Of a stretch of 64,000 nt of DNA, positions 41,790 through 52,500 are shown piece after piece. The DNA comes from Phytophthora sp. 'mugwort' (Eukaryota; Oomycota; Peronosporomycetes; Peronosporales; Peronosporaceae). Every line of letters starts with the position of its first letter. Positions within the stretch are counted from its first letter, which is position 1. Location: assembly GCA_033558025.1 (NCBI GenBank), contig JAUCEF010000017.1, positions 4,464,001-4,528,000 on the forward strand, written 5' to 3'. A program made the position numbers and the translations under genes. The notes under the pieces are model-generated. The model was given only the letters and a program-made list of their open reading frames with translations, did no database searches and had not been told where the DNA came from.

Positions 41790-42640
41790 TAGGCTATTAA
41801 TTGTACCCCCGGTTTTTTATTGAATCGCACTGCTGCGAGACAATTATGTCGCGTCTTTCTCAGCCATCTTACCGGTGCACTCGCCGCACGGCTAATCAAA
41901 TCACCGGTTTCCCACCAGCTTACCGGTAGACTTGTCGCGGTCCACAAAAACCGGAAGCACCAGTATACGATTGGTATACCGGTTCGTAGCGCGAATTGCT
42001 CCCTAGCATAATAAGGTATTGAGGGTCGTGACGTCATTTGATACAACGGGCCTATATATTATCAAAGGGCTTTTAGATGGATGGACTACAACCGCTTCGA
42101 CTTTCATTGCCGAAAGGTTGGCAGTTCAGTTTTAAATTTGTCGTTGTGAAGCACGAGTGCTATAAAAATATATCCCGGAGTGGCGCGTGATGTCTTCATG
42201 CTGGGCGGTCTTCGGTCCGCTCAGAGTGAATTCCTCGTTTCTGACGAATCCGCTGAACAAGCGGCCTCGATGAGACCAACCTAAGACTAAACGACTGATG
42301 CTCTCCATCAAATCTAGGACTACAGAATATGTATCGTGTAAACATGGCTAATGCTTCCTCGCAATAGCGAACTAAGAACACGTGGCATCTTTGCCCCCTA
42401 GCGTTGATTCAACGTTAATGAAGCTAAAAGGTCATCCAGCCTTATACTACACTACTACTACGTAATACCTCGGTAACATCACGCATGATTCCATAACGAC
42501 TATCTGTTTTAGCTTTTGTACCTATTTGCTCGAAGTCTCCAAAAACCTCCGTGGCGCGTTGCTCTCCGCAGTTTCCTCACTCCCACCTTCGCTAGTGGCT
42601 AATAATACCCGCGGCTTGACCGCTTGTCACTCGCTGCAGC
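41790..42640. other. Intergenic sequence before the kinase 3' end
   Basis: AT- and ACCGGT-containing sequence (several CCGGT words at 41,860-41,990) with no recognised coding. May be the tail of a non-autonomous element. Stop of the kinase gene is at 42,646. Confidence 0.4.
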
Positions 42641-42645
42641 TCAGC

Positions 42646-45408
42646 TTAGTACTGAAGATGGCGGATCCGACCGTTGGCTCCGAGCACGAACTCGGCTTCA
42701 TCTTCGCTCGGCCGGGGGTCTTCGCTTGGCCTGACTTCTTCTCGTCTAATATTCGTGTTCTGAGTCTGGCGAAACGACGGCAACATGGATGAGCGCCCCC
42801 CAGACTGGCTTCTGCTATAGGTGGTTGACACGTCGGATAGATTGCCCTCCATCTCAAAGTCGTACTCATCTAGCGATGAGAGACGACCACCAACGAGACC
42901 GTCACCGCGGCGGCTATCGTTCGGAAGGCCAACGATAGGTAAACCTGACGTCTCGTAGTGTGCCGGACTATACTCCACGGCTGCACTGCCTCGAGCGCTC
43001 AGCATACTAATGCTCTCTGGACCTGCATACGGAGACGTGAACTTGTAGAACTGCTCGTTGTCTTGGTGGTCGTGATACTCTTCACTCAATGCACTGCTAC
43101 TGCTGCTGCGAGTGGAGAACCGACCGCGTAAGAAGTTCGTAATGCGCTGGCCCAGGATAGAGCTGGGTCGATGATCCAGATCCGACGAACCATCGTCATT
43201 TCGCAGTGATGAAAAGATGCTGTTCGTGTACTCGGAGCCTGACACTGACGCCATTGTGGCAAAATCGTTCGAGTCCTTCGACATATTGTCCAGAATCATG
43301 TTGAGGATCTCAGCAGCTTGTGGGGCAGATGGACGGAGCGCAGGATTCTGCGCCCAGCATTCCTCAATAAGATGAGCAAACCGCTGCGGACAGCGCTGCC
43401 CAGGGTTAATCGGAGGGCGCTGCTCCACAAGTACCTTCTCGCGGACCTCGAAGTCAAACTTCGTGTTGCTGAATGGAACAGCGCCGTCCGAGGCAATTTC
43501 CCACAACACCATCCCGAACGAATACATGTCCGTTGCGCGGCTGTACCGGCAGTTGTGCGGGTCTTGTAAAATCTCGGGAGCATTCCAACGCCACGTGCCG
43601 GCAAATGACGTCAGTTCATCCGAGACACTCGGATTCTGCTCTGCTAAACTGACAGTTCGCTCGCTGTACCTCACCCGGTTGACAAAGTTCGACACCTTGG
43701 AAATACCGAAGTCGGCCAGCTTTGCCTGCCACGTCTCGGTGACCAAAATGTTGGATGCCTTGAGATCACGGTGAATGTACGTCGGATTGCGCGCATGCAA
43801 ATAGGTCAGACCCTTTGAGATATGAAGGGCCAGCGCTACCTTGCGCCGCCAACTGAGCGGGAAGTGACGCTTTAGCACATCCTTGAGACTGCCTCGTGAA
43901 CAATACTCGGTCAGAATTCCTAGTTTGCCTTCGAAGTACCCGGCACGCATGAAAAGAGTGATGTTCGGATGCCGCAAACGAGAGCAAAGCTTGGCCTCTT
44001 CGATGAAAGCCTCCTCTGAGTTCTGGATAATAGTACGGTACAGCTCCGCATCTGCCATACTGCCTGCACCTCCATTCGGAAGCTTAATGACTTTCATGGC
44101 CACGTCAATTCCCAGCCACTGCGCTTTGTACACACTACCAGCTGCTCCCTCAGCGATGAAAAAAAGATTCGAAAGCCCATTCAGCTCCTCAAGAGTCACA
44201 ACCTCGTTGCCCACGTATGTGCTTTTTGTAGACTCCTTTCCGTTATTGCTGCTGGCTGCACTGCTTCCAAACACGGTCCGGAATGACGAAGCTAGGCCAT
44301 TTCCAGCGCCATTGTTTCCGCTGCCGGCCAAAAGCCCTGTCCCTATTCGATCTCGCTGACGTTCACCATGACGTGAGCTGTTGCTGCTGGACTGTAGCAT
44401 GGTCCCGTTGTTACGTAGTTCATCTCCATTCCGATGAAATCTAACTTCTCCTAGATGCCGCCAGCCAAAGACGATAGCATTGAACAATGGGACGCTAAAC
44501 AACAAGCAGTCCGCCACCTCATACGTGGCGTAGCTCACCACGTCGCTTCCGAGAATGTAGCACAGAATCATTGGGAACTGCAGCACCTGCACCACCAGAA
44601 AATAATGCATGAGTTTTTCGTGAGCTATCCGAAGCCCCTGCTGAGCCTGCAACTCCCACGTCTTTGTAGATCCCAAAGCTGCATTGCCTGTGCTGTTTGC
44701 AAGCGAAGGGTCCGTCATAGCAGTAACTGGGTTTGGGGCCAGTTCCTCCACACTGTTTAGTCGTCTTCTCTGAACAAGCAGCACAGTATTGGCTGCAATT
44801 ACGCAGCCTGCCGATAGTGCGTACACAGAAATGTACAAGTAGCGCTGGAAATTGTCAAGCGTGTCCGTCGCATCGCTATCCGTGACAAGCGCTTGTAACC
44901 GCGCAGTCGAAAGCAGTCCACTACCAAGGCCAATCGTCCAAACAGTCAGCCAGCTCGTTCTTACTGGGAACCGCTTCATCGGCGGACTGGTGACCTGGTG
45001 TCCGCGCGCCCAGCTGTGCGTCCTTAACACGAAGACAGCGAGCACAACACCCCATAGCAGTGACACCAGGAAGCTAACGTGGAAGAGTGAGTGGACGCTA
45101 GCTCCAATGACCGTGCGCACCTTGACAGCTGCGCCCATAACCATGTCCATTGACTGGCTCACCGCCCCCGTGACTGAAAACAACCAGTCCGTCATGACGA
45201 CTGAATAATAGAGCGCGGGGCCCGTCGCGTGCGGCGGTGGCAGCGGCGGCTTTCTGTTGCGGGAGCGGCCACGGCCCCCCCCGCGCGTGCTGTAGCCTGG
45301 ATCTGGTATCCTTCGGAAGAGCAGGACGGCCACCACGGACGAGATGACGGCTGCCGTGGAGATGATCACAAGGCGTGCCGTCTCCAGCGCATCCTCTGTC
45401 GCCGTCAT
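42646..45408 (-). CDS. Multi-pass membrane TKL-type protein kinase
   Basis: Seen: 920 residues, single exon, first ATG at 45408 (the frame extends upstream only from TTG). Six to seven hydrophobic spans fall at about 10-32, 108-128, 152-174, 191-212, 268-286 and 297-314, with a weaker one near 67-85. The kinase domain runs from about 415 to 710: Gly-rich loop EGAAGSVYK, VAMK lysine at 439, HRDLKASN (HRD 546-548), DFG at 566-568, then WNAPE and DMYSFGMVLWE. A Ser-rich tail follows. Known: HRDLKASN and the domain IX pattern point to TKL kinases, which are expanded in Phytophthora. Inference: a surface or vacuolar sensor kinase, GPCR-like in topology. It is intact amid dead transposons. Confidence 0.88.
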   Translation of the reverse strand: MTATEDALETARLVIISTAAVISSVVAVLLFRRIPDPGYSTRGGGRGRSRNRKPPLPPPHATGPALYYSVVMTDWLFSVTGAVSQSMDMVMGAAVKVRTVIGASVHSLFHVSFLVSLLWGVVLAVFVLRTHSWARGHQVTSPPMKRFPVRTSWLTVWTIGLGSGLLSTARLQALVTDSDATDTLDNFQRYLYISVYALSAGCVIAANTVLLVQRRRLNSVEELAPNPVTAMTDPSLANSTGNAALGSTKTWELQAQQGLRIAHEKLMHYFLVVQVLQFPMILCYILGSDVVSYATYEVADCLLFSVPLFNAIVFGWRHLGEVRFHRNGDELRNNGTMLQSSSNSSRHGERQRDRIGTGLLAGSGNNGAGNGLASSFRTVFGSSAASSNNGKESTKSTYVGNEVVTLEELNGLSNLFFIAEGAAGSVYKAQWLGIDVAMKVIKLPNGGAGSMADAELYRTIIQNSEEAFIEEAKLCSRLRHPNITLFMRAGYFEGKLGILTEYCSRGSLKDVLKRHFPLSWRRKVALALHISKGLTYLHARNPTYIHRDLKASNILVTETWQAKLADFGISKVSNFVNRVRYSERTVSLAEQNPSVSDELTSFAGTWRWNAPEILQDPHNCRYSRATDMYSFGMVLWEIASDGAVPFSNTKFDFEVREKVLVEQRPPINPGQRCPQRFAHLIEECWAQNPALRPSAPQAAEILNMILDNMSKDSNDFATMASVSGSEYTNSIFSSLRNDDGSSDLDHRPSSILGQRITNFLRGRFSTRSSSSSALSEEYHDHQDNEQFYKFTSPYAGPESISMLSARGSAAVEYSPAHYETSGLPIVGLPNDSRRGDGLVGGRLSSLDEYDFEMEGNLSDVSTTYSRSQSGGRSSMLPSFRQTQNTNIRREEVRPSEDPRPSEDEAEFVLGANGRIRHLQY

Positions 45409-45489
45409 GGAAGTCCTTACTCTGCGCTTGGTCTTTGCTTCCCCCCGATCGAGATAAAAGAGAAAAATCGCCGTCGCCAACCGGAAAAT

Positions 45490-45900
45490 GGCCGGTGATG
45501 CCTTAGTTTTCCCTTAGCGCCGACTGCGAATGAACCCGCCGCAGACAATTGCAGGAAGCATTACCAGCTGGTCCCATGTTCCGCCTCTACTCGTAGAAAG
45601 TCTATTCCGCTCGAAAAACCTGGACTACATCATACAAAATAGAGGATGCCACGCTGACTTCCTGACGCATCCTCCTTTTTTGATAACACCGGGGACTAAG
45701 ATACCGAATTTCCGTACACCAAATGTATATCTGTTTACCCATTTTCAGATTGCGCAGGCCTTCCGATAATAATACTGCCATAGTATACTGCCATAGTATA
45801 TAATATTCATGTATAGTGCTCGCAATACGAGAAATAAGCTATTATGCTTGTAAGCAAAAAATAAAAAAAAGTTACTAGGATTAAAGGAAATGCATTGTCG
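45490..45900. other. AT-rich spacer upstream of the kinase
   Basis: Holds the kinase promoter side and a two-copy 13-bp repeat (ATACTGCCATAGT at 45772-45797). No gene recognised. Confidence 0.45.
45772..45797. repeat. 13-bp tandem duplication
   Basis: Two exact head-to-tail copies of ATACTGCCATAGT. Small; could reflect replication slippage or an old insertion footprint. Confidence 0.85.
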
Positions 45901-45929
45901 ATTTACCTCCATCTCACCTGGACAATGCG

Positions 45930-47200
45930 CCTATGTAGCTGGCACCACCTTGGCAACGGTACTCGCACTCCATAAGCGTCTGTTCAACGTGAGGAACAGA
46001 ATTGTTTCAGGGTGTACTGACGCAGTCCATGTCGGTGATGCGAAAGCGTGTGCTTCACAATGCTGAAAAGCCTCTCACAATGTTAGATGTTGGAAAGATG
46101 GAACGGACCACCCAAATTGTTTCCGCGACGTACGCTGCTTCTTTCTCATCGACACCACCGTGTCCGCGAACCGTTGAGGGCGGCCGCCGTTGGGGTGGAT
46201 AGCTCGGCTGCAGTTACCGTCTCAAACGGGTGCAGCATAAGCAGCTGGTCTTCCGCTAACTCGTTAGTTTTGCCTGCTAATGCGAACACGCACGCCTCTT
46301 CAAATCGGAGTCCTTGAAAATCGAGGCATCAGCAGTTAGGTACCTGGCGACCGCCGGATACTTCTCCACGAGTGCATCAAAGATGTTACGCACGTCGAGA
46401 AGCGTCGAATTGCCCTCCTGCAGCTTCATGGTCGAGAAATTGAAAACCGCCCGGCTCAACGATCAGGTTTCTCATGCGGTTTTCTTGTCTACGTGTCAGC
46501 ATTATGACTCGATGCCGTCTACATCTACGCCGCAACTTGAAGTAGCGCTCAATCATCTTGTATGTTGAACTCCACCTCGTCGCTTGGCGAAGCACCGGAG
46601 CAAATTCGTCACTTCCCTCCCCAAAAAATACAATTTAAAAAGTGTTTTGAAAAAGACAATTGCCGACTTGTGTTGTACCTGAGCTTGGTAGCGTTGTAGA
46701 GGCCCCGAAGCTTCCTCATCAGTTGTTGCAGCTGCTCCAGTTGGGGTTCGTAGTCGACCAAAAACAGTTTACAGCCAAATTTTGAGCGATGGCTGGCACA
46801 ACCAATAACTAGAACCTGTAGCAAATCTGCCATCCTCGTGTTCACGGAGCAGGTGTCGGCGACGAGGTAGGGGACGCAGCCGACGTCCCGTTGAAAGAAA
46901 GGTTAGACCCCCCAGAAAAAAAAGCGAAGTGGCTCTGTGCTGAGTGGGCGTCAGCATGTCGGTCCACAAGAGGCGCCATTGCAAGCAGCACCTTCTCGTA
47001 GCGTTGCTCATGTTCGAACACGGCAAATATTGCCACGTAATGTTCCAAATGGAACTGCACAAATTAATGATGATACAAAATTTGGCAGGGATTGATGTCA
47101 GCGACGACAGTCCCAACTTCCGTGACCAACAAGACCGCATACTTCAGCAGCATTTCTGCAGGAATCCTCTTGATGACAGTGTACTTGTCGACGGTGGTAT
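45930..47200 (-). mobile_element. hAT transposase relic
   Basis: Seen on the minus strand, in three frames: HYVAIFAVFEHEQRYEKVLL (near 47,040), VLVIGCASHRSKFGCKLFL (near 46,800), VLRQATRWSSTYKMIERYFK (near 46,590), and a C-terminal part FSTMKLQEGNSTLLDVRNIF followed by an Ala-Val-Glu-Lys-Tyr-Pro region (46,440-46,280). Known: the Cys-Ala-Ser-His-Arg and Thr-Arg-Trp-Ser-Ser-Thr motifs are typical of the hAT core. Many frameshifts; inactive. The N terminus is not seen. Confidence 0.7.
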
Positions 47201-47542
47201 CTCTGCAGAAATGGAAACTGCATGTTGCAGTCGGCGACGATGTCGATCCAGAAGGACGACGTCGTATTTACACCCGAAAGATAACATAAATATCCCGACA
47301 GTACTTACAGCACTCAAGTCACAATGTTAGCACTCAAGGTCTGACGGGGCCACGCAAGAAAGCGAATAAAACCGGCCACTCAAAAGCCCCGTATCCTCAC
47401 TCACTCCTGTCAGTACCCAATGAAAAAAATGATGTCATGCATCATCATTTCAGCCAATTAGCAATTATCAAAGGCATGTATTTCGATAAGCCAGCACTGA
47501 GAGCTATTCGCTGAGAGCCATTCGATCATTCGACACCCCAGC

Positions 47543-48350
47543 GTGGAAGGGATAAAACTCCATCAAACGAAGTATGCTCAACAAACTCTAGATCGGTTCG
47601 GATTTGCTGACGCCCGAGGTTGCCCAACCCCAATGGAACCCACTTCTATACTACAGGCAGCGAAGGAAGGAGACAAGACTGATGTAAGTTTTGACTATCG
47701 CGCAGCAGTTGGGAGCTTGCTGTATCTAGCCACCACGACGAGACCAGACTTAGCATATGCAGTGGGGCAGCTCAGCAGGTTCGTGTCGAACCCTACTGCC
47801 AAGCATTGTGGACCTGTAAAGCGCGTACTCAGATTCCTCGCCGCTACCAAGGACCACGATATCCTATTCAACCGCAAGCAAGCGGAGAAAATGACTAATG
47901 GATCGAAGGATTTTTGCGATGCGGACTGGGCTAATTGCCCTGATACAAGGAAGAGTATATCTGGATTTGTGCTGAGAGTTGCGGGTGGACCCGTGTCTTA
48001 GTCTGCTCGGCGCCAGACGGTAGTTGCACAATCTACAGCCGAACCAGAATACATAGCTGCTTATGAGGCCTGTATGGAAGGGCGTGGACTTGCCAACGAG
48101 TTGATGGAAATCTTACCTGAACAGTTTCCGATAGATCTCAAAATTGGAATTGACAGCCAGTCGGCTCTAGCCCTATCTATAAACCCGACCATAGCAGATG
48201 CACGCGTCGTATTGAGCTTCGCTACCATTACGTGAGAGGTCAACCAGCTAAAGGCCAAGCGTCTTTGTGGAACGTGTCGGGTGAGGATAACCCCGCGGAC
48301 GCGCTGACGAAGCCTCTAGCGCTTCTAAAGTTGTCAAGATGAAGACGCTG
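47543..48350 (+). mobile_element. Copia-type retrotransposon fragment (RT end and RNase H)
   Basis: Seen: an open frame of 152 codons with KLHQTKYAQQTLDRFGF, DYRAAVGSLLYLATTTRPDL, QLSRFVSNPTAKH and a DWANCPDTRKSISGFV RNase H segment. A TAG at 47999-48001 replaces the usual Trp codon before SARRQTVVAQSTAE. The same frame continues through a catalytic-type EYIA region to about 48,230, and then breaks. Known: this is the C-terminal part of Ty1/copia Pol. No integrase, gag or long terminal repeats seen, so it is a 5'-truncated or deleted copy. Confidence 0.8.
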
Positions 48351-48779
48351 ATGGTGATGATACCAATGACACCTCCAATCAGCGGGAGACCAAGCGCAAG
48401 GAATTCTTTTCCAACCGACTAGCCAAGCGTGGGTTCAGAGCTTCAATGTATGTTCCGAAGAATTGATCTTCGGAGGACGGCCAATTGGAAAGCGTGGCTC
48501 TCCTCGTTGATGAAGTTATCGTCTTTCGGCAGTTATTTTTACCCTAGGGAAAATACCAATGGTGAGAACATCAGGTATGGGACGGTGCGAGAAGCTTTTC
48601 TTTCTCTACTGAGCGGCAGTCTCCGATTTACTACAAGTTAGTGAAAGCTAAAGAAGTAAAAAATCCGTGCTTCATAACTAAGTTGCTTTGACCTCCATTT
48701 CCTCTCGGATTACAATAGTGCCATTCATCAAAGCTATGCAATCTGAGCGATAATTATTAAAAGCTTTGAGCGCGATATG

Positions 48780-50200
48780 TTGACTGATGGAGTTTCTCTG
48801 CCTGGTCTTTCGGAGAAGGTTATGTATCAGACATGCCACAAAACCTCAGGAAGCAACCGAGAATAGCTGCTCCAGGGTTTGGATTGCCTAAGAAACGAAT
48901 GAAGGAGTACAAGGCTCAAGACGCTGAAGCCAAACATCAAATATGATATGACAATTGGTCATCTAAATACACTATTAGATAGGCAAAAGTATTTTGCGCT
49001 TTATGCTTTTGTCCTTTAACTGCTGAAACCGCGTCAGCTGATAGAATTAATAACTCCAAAGGTCATATCAACGGCAACATTATGATTAGCTGTATCGAGT
49101 GCAATATGGCTCGTAAAGATATGTCCATCGGTGGGTTTCAGAAAAAGAAACTTTATGATTTCAACTCCGATCAGTTAGTATATTCAATTGATTTAGCGGA
49201 GAAAGAGATCTACCGAAGAATGAAGGACAATATTGCCGGCGGGCCGTCGATTATCCTTAACCGCTACGCCAAACGCAATGAAACTCTTGTTCGTGGCGAC
49301 AAGCTTGTGAAAAAAGCCATTGGGTATGACGCTAATGCTCTCTATCTCTGGGCTCTGGGTAATGATATGCCTTGCGGTCGTTTGACTACACTTGAATCAT
49401 AAAATGGTATCATTGATGAAATAGTCAATGACAAGATCTTCGGTTTTCTCGAATGCGACATTCGAACTCCAGACCACTTGAAAGAGTACTTTAGCGAAAT
49501 GACTCCTATTTTCAAAAGCATTGAAATTGATAGCACTGATGAGAAGATCATTGGCTCACATATGTATGAGTACAACCAGACACGCGGTAAAAATGCTGCG
49601 AAACCCGCTCGCAAGCTTATCGGTAGCTACTGTGGTGGAAAGATACTTATATATGCTCCACTCCTTAAGTGGTACCTCTCACATGGGATGGAAAATCACT
49701 AATACCTACATCTTCATCAAGGCGAGTGTTCACAAAGCAATTAAGCCATTTATGGAAGAGGTATCTCAAGCACGACGCGACGGTAATGCCGATGAGAACA
49801 ATAAAATGGTTGGAATGATGACGAAGCTCGTTGGCAACTCTGCGTTTGGTCGTTCCGGCATGGATATGAGCAAGCATAAGATGGTTATATATGAGTCTGA
49901 AGAGACAGCTATGAAAAAAAGATCGAACATTTCACGTTTCATTCGTTGGAGGAGCTAAATGGTTCATGTGAGATTACCATGAAGAAGCGCCTCATCAAGA
50001 GTAAGAATCCGATTCATCTATCGATTGCCATCTTTCAGCTTGCTAAGCTCCGAATGCTCCAATTCTACTACGATTGCATCGATTTCTACTTCGATCGCAG
50101 CGATTTTCAATATCAGGAGATGGACACTGACTCAGCGTATATCACTTTACATAGCCTCTTACTTTTTTTGAGAAAAAATAATTATGAAACTCAGAGGAAT
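48780..50200 (+). pseudogene. Protein-primed DNA polymerase B, catalytic half (broken)
   Basis: Seen: blocks in shifting forward frames. LTDGVSLPGLSEKVMYQ (48,781) is followed by a Cys/His segment (CALCFCPLTAET, then a histidine and CIECN, 48,990-49,110), NIAGGPSIILNRYAKRN, polymerase motif A (GYDANALYLWALGN, 49,325), LLKWYLSHGM, a motif B region (NKMVGMMTKLVGNSAFGRS, 49,800), LAKLRMLQFYYDCIDFYFDR and motif C (MDTDSAYITL, 50,120). Known: order and motifs identify the protein-primed polymerase of Polintons/PLVs. It complements the exonuclease half at 31.8-33.3 kb without overlap; about 250 residues between them are missing. Stops and frameshifts; the C terminus after motif C is lost. Confidence 0.78.
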
Positions 50201-50229
50201 CCTGTGAAATTCATAATATATTTCTGATA

Positions 50230-51010
50230 TTCACAAATTATCATGAAATTCAGAACTGTTAGCTTAATCACTTCGGGTTAAATAATGTTTGGTGCTTCTT
50301 TGTCATTAAATGCTTACCCTTATTGTATCGACTATATATCGAATGCGGCTCGTTCAGTGCACTCCAGTATCAAATCTCAACCTTGAATCGCATCAGCAAC
50401 CTTCATCATCACCAAGCTTCACTTCGTGGCTGAGCGCCAGCCCAACCGTTTGCATGTTCCTCGGCGAACTCTGTAAAAGCGTTGGGCTCCTTCAGGTGCC
50501 GACCGCTTTCCAAGCTCCAGCTGAGGTCGCGGTTTTCAGTGGAGGCAACACGCTTGTTTTCATAACTACGATATTTAATATATAACTTTGTATGCGGTTC
50601 ATGAAAGGTGTATGGTACTATAATTTTGTCGCTGCTGCCGAAACTGGCAATTTGTATGCTGACCCTGTCAAAGGCGCTGAAATCACAGGGGCTAAAACAT
50701 GTACCCTCTTGTCATGCATAATAAAAATAACGTAACTAAACATCAGCTTCTAATTCCCCCTACAAGCCGAGATAAAGGCAAAATTGTGACCAGATTTGAG
50801 AGTCCTATCGATTTGGCGGGCATTGTAGTTTGTCTGCTGCTTCAAACACGTGGCTGAAGAGGTTTAATGTACGAGGTTACTTCTCTGTCCCACCAAGTTA
50901 TGGACAGTTGGTTTTTTGTGTACTACACAAAATAGTTATAAGGATCCTATTGGCTAATATTGCTAGGGGTTCGTCGACCGTAAAGCGGTTGGCAGCTACC
51001 ACTAATTCGC
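50230..51010. other. Unassigned AT-rich sequence
   Basis: Follows the truncated polymerase. Short open frames only. Nothing recognised. Confidence 0.4.
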
Positions 51011-51029
51011 TGCAGGCCTCACAACGCAA

Positions 51030-51300
51030 AAGGAACAAGATGGCGAGGACACTTGGCGCCAAGGCCATCACGCTGGCAACGCGCGTCGCGGTGGTGGTCT
51101 TCCTTTCCAAGCTCAGTAAGGAAGGCCGCCTCCGCTACGGCACCGTCGCGCGTGCCAAGAAGGCGTTTTGGGCTCAGTGGCGCGGCCATCGAGGCCATTT
51201 GGGGCCTGCGTGACGACGTGACCGCTCTCGTGCAGCCGGGCGGCGGCCGTACCCGCCCAGGAAGACCCGGCTGAGCCCCGAGGAGATGGAGGCTGGAACA
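51030..51300 (+). mobile_element. Possible N-terminal piece of a Tc1/mariner-like transposase
   Basis: A reading with a start ...KMARTLGAKAITLATRVAV, then KEGRLRYGTVARAKKAF and, in a second frame, FGLSGAAIEAIWGLRDDV. This looks like a helix-turn-helix DNA-binding start of oomycete DDE transposases. No catalytic part follows. Short and frameshifted, so low confidence. Confidence 0.35.
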
Positions 51301-51369
51301 ACAAAATGGCGAGCCAACCACCACGTTCGCTCGACTGCAATATACTGAATTTGGGAATCTTAATGCGAT

Positions 51370-52500
51370 TCAATCCATACAGTATCGGCAGCCTACGAAA
51401 CAGCTCGATGGGCGGATTGCAGCAGTAGAGACTGCATGTAATAACATAAATAAAAAAATAAATATCAAACCATATAAAAATGCTTCCTCACTTTGCAAAA
51501 AGTGCTGGAATGCATAATTTCTAACGAGGGGTAATATTTTAAGCTCCCCCGCTCGCAAGTCCGTCGGGCCCAGTGGCGTTTGTCCGACGTCTTTAACAAC
51601 AACCGTCTCAACTGTTGAAAATGGCTACAAATGCCTGACAGCTCAGATTGTTAACCAATAATCGAATTTTTTAATCTGCAGTTTTATTTGCTAATCATTG
51701 TCTTAAACGGAGATAGCAGCTGATTGGATATAATAATCTTGTTTTTGGCGCATATCGCAATAATAGCCGATAAAACCCCACCTGAACAGACGCCTAATGG
51801 AGAATATTCGGCACGTTTCTGACTGTTGTGCTATTGAGAGATGGGTCAATACATCGGGGTGACGGCGCCGTAAAAGATTGGTTGAATACCGCTAAATTTC
51901 TTGAGAATTACGAAATAAAACCCTTTTTCCTCTTGCAAAGCGCGGTTTCCGTCAATGTTATTTACTTGCATGACGAAGTTATGAAAACTAAGAAACAGAG
52001 CAATGACCGCGCTATGACAAGCTATTCAACGTGGGTGCCCCAGCTTTTACGTGTTAGTGTAGCTATAACTAGACCAAATAACATGAATTGTCTATAATTT
52101 GGTGGGACAGAGAAGTACATGGAGAGTGCCAAGTCACTCTTCAGAGCATGTGTACCCAAGTACACTAAGTGATGTAGCTAAACATCACTATGACGTCGAC
52201 GATCGTGACTTCATGGATAGGTACCACAGATATGGTACAAAGACCTCAGAGCCACTCAATAGGATAATATCTAGGGTAGTTTATAGGTGACTAATAGTTA
52301 GTATGTAGACGCATTAAAAGGGGTACCTATAGATATATTCAGTCTTAAATCTACCTAATTTTGGTAACAGTCCCACAGGCCAGGGACTAGCCTGCCGTTC
52401 ACTAGGAGTTTGTATACTCTCCGGATGTCACACTTGGTAGCACTTGTAGTCAATCCACGCCTACGCGGGTTACTACCTGAAACCTCTGGATCCTAGCAAC
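51370..52500. other. Non-coding flank and possible 5' end of the Gypsy element
   Basis: No gene recognised. TTGGTAACAGTC near 52,361 resembles a tRNA-primer binding site of Ty3/Gypsy elements; if so, a long terminal repeat would end just before it. A matching right-hand repeat is not visible. Confidence 0.3.
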
